Part shown: in pieces, positions 5,899-8,558 of the stretch
Layout of the letters: each line of letters begins with the position of its first letter
Position numbering within the stretch: the stretch's first letter is position 1
Source of the DNA: Thiobacillaceae bacterium
GTDB lineage: Bacteria; Pseudomonadota; Gammaproteobacteria; Burkholderiales; Thiobacillaceae
Direction of reading: 5' to 3'
NCBI GenBank assembly: GCA_024643305.1
Contig: JAHENE010000080.1
Location: 1-8,558, forward strand
DNA length: 8,558 bases
Position numbers and translations under genes: made by a program
The notes under the pieces: generated by a model
Database searches by the model: none
Told to the model about the DNA's origin: nothing
Seen by the model: only the letters and a program-made list of their open reading frames with translations

Positions 5899-8160
5899 AT
5901 GCCCAACACCACAGCGCAGGACCTACACAAGGCGCGTCATTTACTGATCACGGGACAGGTACAAGGCGTCGGCTACCGTCCTTTTGTCTACCGCCTGGCG
6001 CAGCAACTCAAACTGTACGGATGGGTACGCAACGTCACCGGCAGCGTGGAAATCCACGCCGAGGGCAGCGAAGAGAATCTCGACCGCTTCGCCGACTTAC
6101 TCATCAACGATGCTCCCGCCATCGCGCGCGCCCAGTTAATGCAGGCTGAGTCTGTCCCATGCGAAAACCACAGCGCTTTTTCCATCCTGCCCAGCCGCGA
6201 GGGCGAAGCCCACATCCACGTGCCGCCCGATTTCTTCGCCTGTGAAGATTGCCTGCGTGAAATGCACGACCCCGGCAACCGGCGTTACCACTACCCCTTC
6301 ATCAACTGCACCCAATGCGGGCCGCGCTACACCCTCATCGAGTCCCTGCCCTACGACCGCCCAAACACCACGATGAAGAGCTTCCTGCTCTGCCCGGACT
6401 GCGAGCAGGAATACATCAACCCGCTCGACCGTCGCTTTCATGCCGAGCCGGTTGCCTGCCCTGCTTGTGGACCTCAGTTGATGTTTGTCGAACCGGGCGA
6501 GCCGGAAATCGGAGGAAATGAGGCTGCGCTTTCTGCTGCAATCGAATATCTGAAGGACGGTTACACCCTGGCGGTAAAGGGCATCGGCGGCTACCACCTC
6601 ATGTGCGATGCGAGAAACGACGAGGCCATCGACCGCCTGCGCTTGCGCAAGCCCCGTCCTTTTAAACCGCTGGCGGTGATGTTCCCTGCCGATGGCCTGG
6701 CTTTGGGAAAATCCGTAAACCTCGATGAACAAAGCCTGGCTTTGCTGCAATCCCCCCAGCGCCCCATTCTGCTGCTGGCAAAGAAGCATCCAGAATATTT
6801 GAGCAAGCAGATTGCACCCGGGCTCGATGAAATAGGCTGCATGCTTCCATACAGCCCCCTGCATTCCTTGTTGCTGGAAAGTTTCGGAGGGCCACTGGTG
6901 GCGACTTCGGGCAACATCAGCGGCGAGCCCGTGATCACCAACAATGACGAAGCTCAAAATCGTTTGGACAAAGTTGCAGATGCTTTCCTGCACCACAACC
7001 GCCCCATCGCGCGCCCGGCTGACGATTCCGTCTACCGAATCATTGCCGCCAAACCAAGGCCATTGAGGATCGGACGCGGCTTTGCCCCGCTGGAACTCGA
7101 ACTGCCGGTTGAACTGGCAGAACCCGTGCTGGCTTTAGGCGCGCACACCAAGAACGCCATCGCGCTGGCCTGGAAAAATCGCCTTGTCATCTCGCCGCAC
7201 ATCAGCGACCTGTCCAGCATCAAGAGCCTGGAGACGCTTGTGAATGTGGCAAATGATCTGCAGTCGCTTTATCAGGTGAAAGCATCACGCCTGCTCATCG
7301 ACCGCCATCCCAACTATGGTTACCGCAACTTCGTACGCGAAAGCGGATTGCCGACATTCCAGGCCTGGCATCATCGCGCCCATGCCTCGGCCCTGGCTTG
7401 GGAGTTTAATGAGATCAAGGTCTGGATCGTGTTTGCCTGGGACGGCGTGGGCCTGGGGGAAAACAACGAGCTCTGGGGCGGCGAGGCTTTTACCGGCGGA
7501 TCCGGCCGCTGGCAGCGTGCGGCAAGCTTTCGTCCCTTTAGCTTGCCCGGCGGTGAGCAAGCAGGGCGTGAGCCATGGCGGTCGGCCGCTGCCCTGTTGT
7601 GGGAAACCGGCCACCCTGCCCCATTTGCGCCGGCGCTTTTGCATGACGCCTGGCTAAAGGGCATCAACGCACCGTCCACGCGTGCGGCTGGCCGGCTCTT
7701 CGATGCCGCCGCTGCATTGTGCGGTATCTGCACCCACGCCAGTTTCGAAGGCGAAGGCCCGATGAAACTTGAAGCCGCTGCGTTGCAGTACGGTGAAAAA
7801 GCGGACCCTATTCCCTTGCCGCTTGAGAAAAATGATGCCGGCTTGCTGGAAACCGACTGGGCACCGCTCCTGCCCATGCTGATGGATCAGGAGCATTCGC
7901 CGGCGCATCGAGCATCGTGTTTCCATGCAAGCATGTCCAATGCCTTGCTTGAGCAAGCCAGGCGCTTGCGCGATCAGACAGGCATCAACGATATCGGCCT
8001 GACGGGGGGTGTATTCCAGAATCGCCTGCTGACAGAAATGTCTAAGGCCTTGCTGGAGCAAAATGGATTCAGGGTGCATATGCCCCAACGTATACCAGCC
8101 AACGATGGCGGGATATGCTTGGGCCAGGTGATGGAATTCCTTTATTCGAACAACAAATAA
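5899..8160 (+). CDS. hypF: HypF, carbamoyltransferase for cyanide ligand synthesis
   Basis: A 753-residue multidomain enzyme that converts carbamoyl phosphate through carbamoyl adenylate and transfers the carbamoyl group to the HypE C-terminal cysteine. Domains in order: acylphosphatase-like (about 12-98) with GQVQGVGYRPFVY and catalytic R27 and N45; two zinc fingers with C115, C118, C137, C140 and C165, C168, C187, C190; a YrdC-like nucleotide-binding domain (about 205-395) with KGIGGYHLMCDARN and TSGNISGEP; and a Kae1-like carbamoyltransferase domain (about 405-750) with HHRAH (491-495), FAWDGVG (D515) and a final NDGG (735-738). All expected motifs are present and the length is typical (about 750). 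The ATG touches the hypD TAA, and the stop shares one base with the hypE ATG (TAATG). Confidence 0.97.
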   Translation: MPNTTAQDLHKARHLLITGQVQGVGYRPFVYRLAQQLKLYGWVRNVTGSVEIHAEGSEENLDRFADLLINDAPAIARAQLMQAESVPCENHSAFSILPSREGEAHIHVPPDFFACEDCLREMHDPGNRRYHYPFINCTQCGPRYTLIESLPYDRPNTTMKSFLLCPDCEQEYINPLDRRFHAEPVACPACGPQLMFVEPGEPEIGGNEAALSAAIEYLKDGYTLAVKGIGGYHLMCDARNDEAIDRLRLRKPRPFKPLAVMFPADGLALGKSVNLDEQSLALLQSPQRPILLLAKKHPEYLSKQIAPGLDEIGCMLPYSPLHSLLLESFGGPLVATSGNISGEPVITNNDEAQNRLDKVADAFLHHNRPIARPADDSVYRIIAAKPRPLRIGRGFAPLELELPVELAEPVLALGAHTKNAIALAWKNRLVISPHISDLSSIKSLETLVNVANDLQSLYQVKASRLLIDRHPNYGYRNFVRESGLPTFQAWHHRAHASALAWEFNEIKVWIVFAWDGVGLGENNELWGGEAFTGGSGRWQRAASFRPFSLPGGEQAGREPWRSAAALLWETGHPAPFAPALLHDAWLKGINAPSTRAAGRLFDAAAALCGICTHASFEGEGPMKLEAAALQYGEKADPIPLPLEKNDAGLLETDWAPLLPMLMDQEHSPAHRASCFHASMSNALLEQARRLRDQTGINDIGLTGGVFQNRLLTEMSKALLEQNGFRVHMPQRIPANDGGICLGQVMEFLYSNNK

Positions 8161-8558
8161 TGAACGACGAACGCATACTTCTCGCCCACGGCAACGGTGG
8201 CCGCTACATGCGCGAACTGATCGCAGATATCTTTGCCCGCCACCTCAGCAACCCGGCGCTCGACACCGATGCCGATGCCGTGCACCTGCCCGATCTCACC
8301 GGCGACATCATGGTTACCACCGATGGCTTTACCGTACAGCCGCTGGAATTCCCGGGGGGCAATCTCGGTTCACTTGCCGTGCATGGTGTCGTCAACGACC
8401 TTGCCGTGGCAGGAGCCGAGCCACGTTATGCCACCCTTTCCGCCATCATCGAAGAAGGCCTGGAGTTGTCCGTTCTGGACAGGCTGATCGCAAGCTTTGC
8501 CAAAGCCGCAAAGGAAAACGGCCTGCAGGTTGCCGCAGGCGACACCAAGGTTGTGCGC
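8160..8558 (+). CDS. hypE: HypE, thiocarbamate dehydratase (N-terminal part)
   Basis: The first 133 residues of HypE, which dehydrates the carbamoyl group on its own C-terminal cysteine to a thiocyanate using ATP, giving the cyanide ligands. The frame is open to the right edge, so roughly the last 60% of a normal 330-350-residue protein, including that cysteine, is missing. Visible family motifs are LLAHGNGG (7-14), MVTTDGFTV (51-59), the GSLAVHGVVNDLAVAGAEP segment (70-88) and GDTKVV (127-132), typical of the PurM-like ATP-binding domain. The start overlaps the hypF stop by one base (TAATG), the same coupling seen elsewhere in the arm. Confidence 0.95.
   Translation, partial: MNDERILLAHGNGGRYMRELIADIFARHLSNPALDTDADAVHLPDLTGDIMVTTDGFTVQPLEFPGGNLGSLAVHGVVNDLAVAGAEPRYATLSAIIEEGLELSVLDRLIASFAKAAKENGLQVAAGDTKVVR

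Noticed and set aside
6136..6996. A 286-residue open frame on the minus strand, opposite hypF
   Set aside because: It lies entirely antisense to hypF, whose motifs run without interruption through the same bases. Long antisense frames are expected in GC-rich genes, and its composition resembles no family I know.
1..8558. CRISPR arrays, tRNA or rRNA genes, transposases, toxin-antitoxin genes or a new defence system
   Set aside because: Coding sequence of recognised hydrogenase and hyp genes fills about 98% of the window, and the remaining spacer shows no repeats or structured RNA by eye.

Overview
The window is a hydrogen-metabolism locus from a proteobacterium. It holds ten protein-coding genes in two divergent, tightly packed arms around one AT-rich 154-base spacer (3224-3377). 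Nearly everything is coding. I saw no RNA genes, insertion sequences, CRISPR arrays or long repeats. The gene set (a [NiFe] uptake hydrogenase small subunit followed by Isp1 and Isp2, next to a hyp maturation cluster) and the moderately GC-rich coding sequence suggest a beta- or gammaproteobacterial chemolithotroph. Sulfur- or iron-oxidising relatives such as Thiobacillus or the Gallionella/Sulfuricella group are the guess. That taxonomic call is an inference and was not tested.

Left arm, minus strand, in transcription order: a maturation endopeptidase (3223-2750), a small single-domain HupH/HyaF-type accessory protein (2763-2350), the Tat-exported hydrogenase small subunit (2338-1253), the b-type cytochrome Isp1 (1249-590), and the N-terminal 192 residues of the iron-sulfur protein Isp2 (577-1), which runs off the left edge. 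The large subunit is not in the window. In known Isp-type (group 1e) operons it follows isp2, so it is expected just beyond position 1. Intergenic gaps are short or overlapping, which fits one transcript.

Right arm, plus strand: hypC, hypA, hypB, hypD, hypF and the first 133 codons of hypE, which runs off the right edge. These are the six core proteins that build the NiFe(CN)2CO active site. HypF and HypE make the cyanide ligands from carbamoyl phosphate, HypC and HypD assemble the Fe(CN)2CO unit, and HypA and HypB deliver nickel. Most junctions touch or overlap, suggesting translational coupling.

Together the arms encode an enzyme and most of what matures it. The Hyp proteins build the metal centre in the large subunit, and the endopeptidase then trims that subunit. 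The Tat signal on the small subunit carries the heterodimer out. Electrons pass through three Fe-S clusters to Isp1/Isp2 and then to quinone or a cytoplasmic thiol/disulfide partner. The small subunit has the ordinary four-cysteine proximal cluster, so an oxygen-sensitive enzyme is predicted.

I found no evidence of a wholly new system. The points most worth a second look are the half-size HupH/HyaF protein, the placement of the protease and this protein ahead of the structural genes, and the shared divergent control region.
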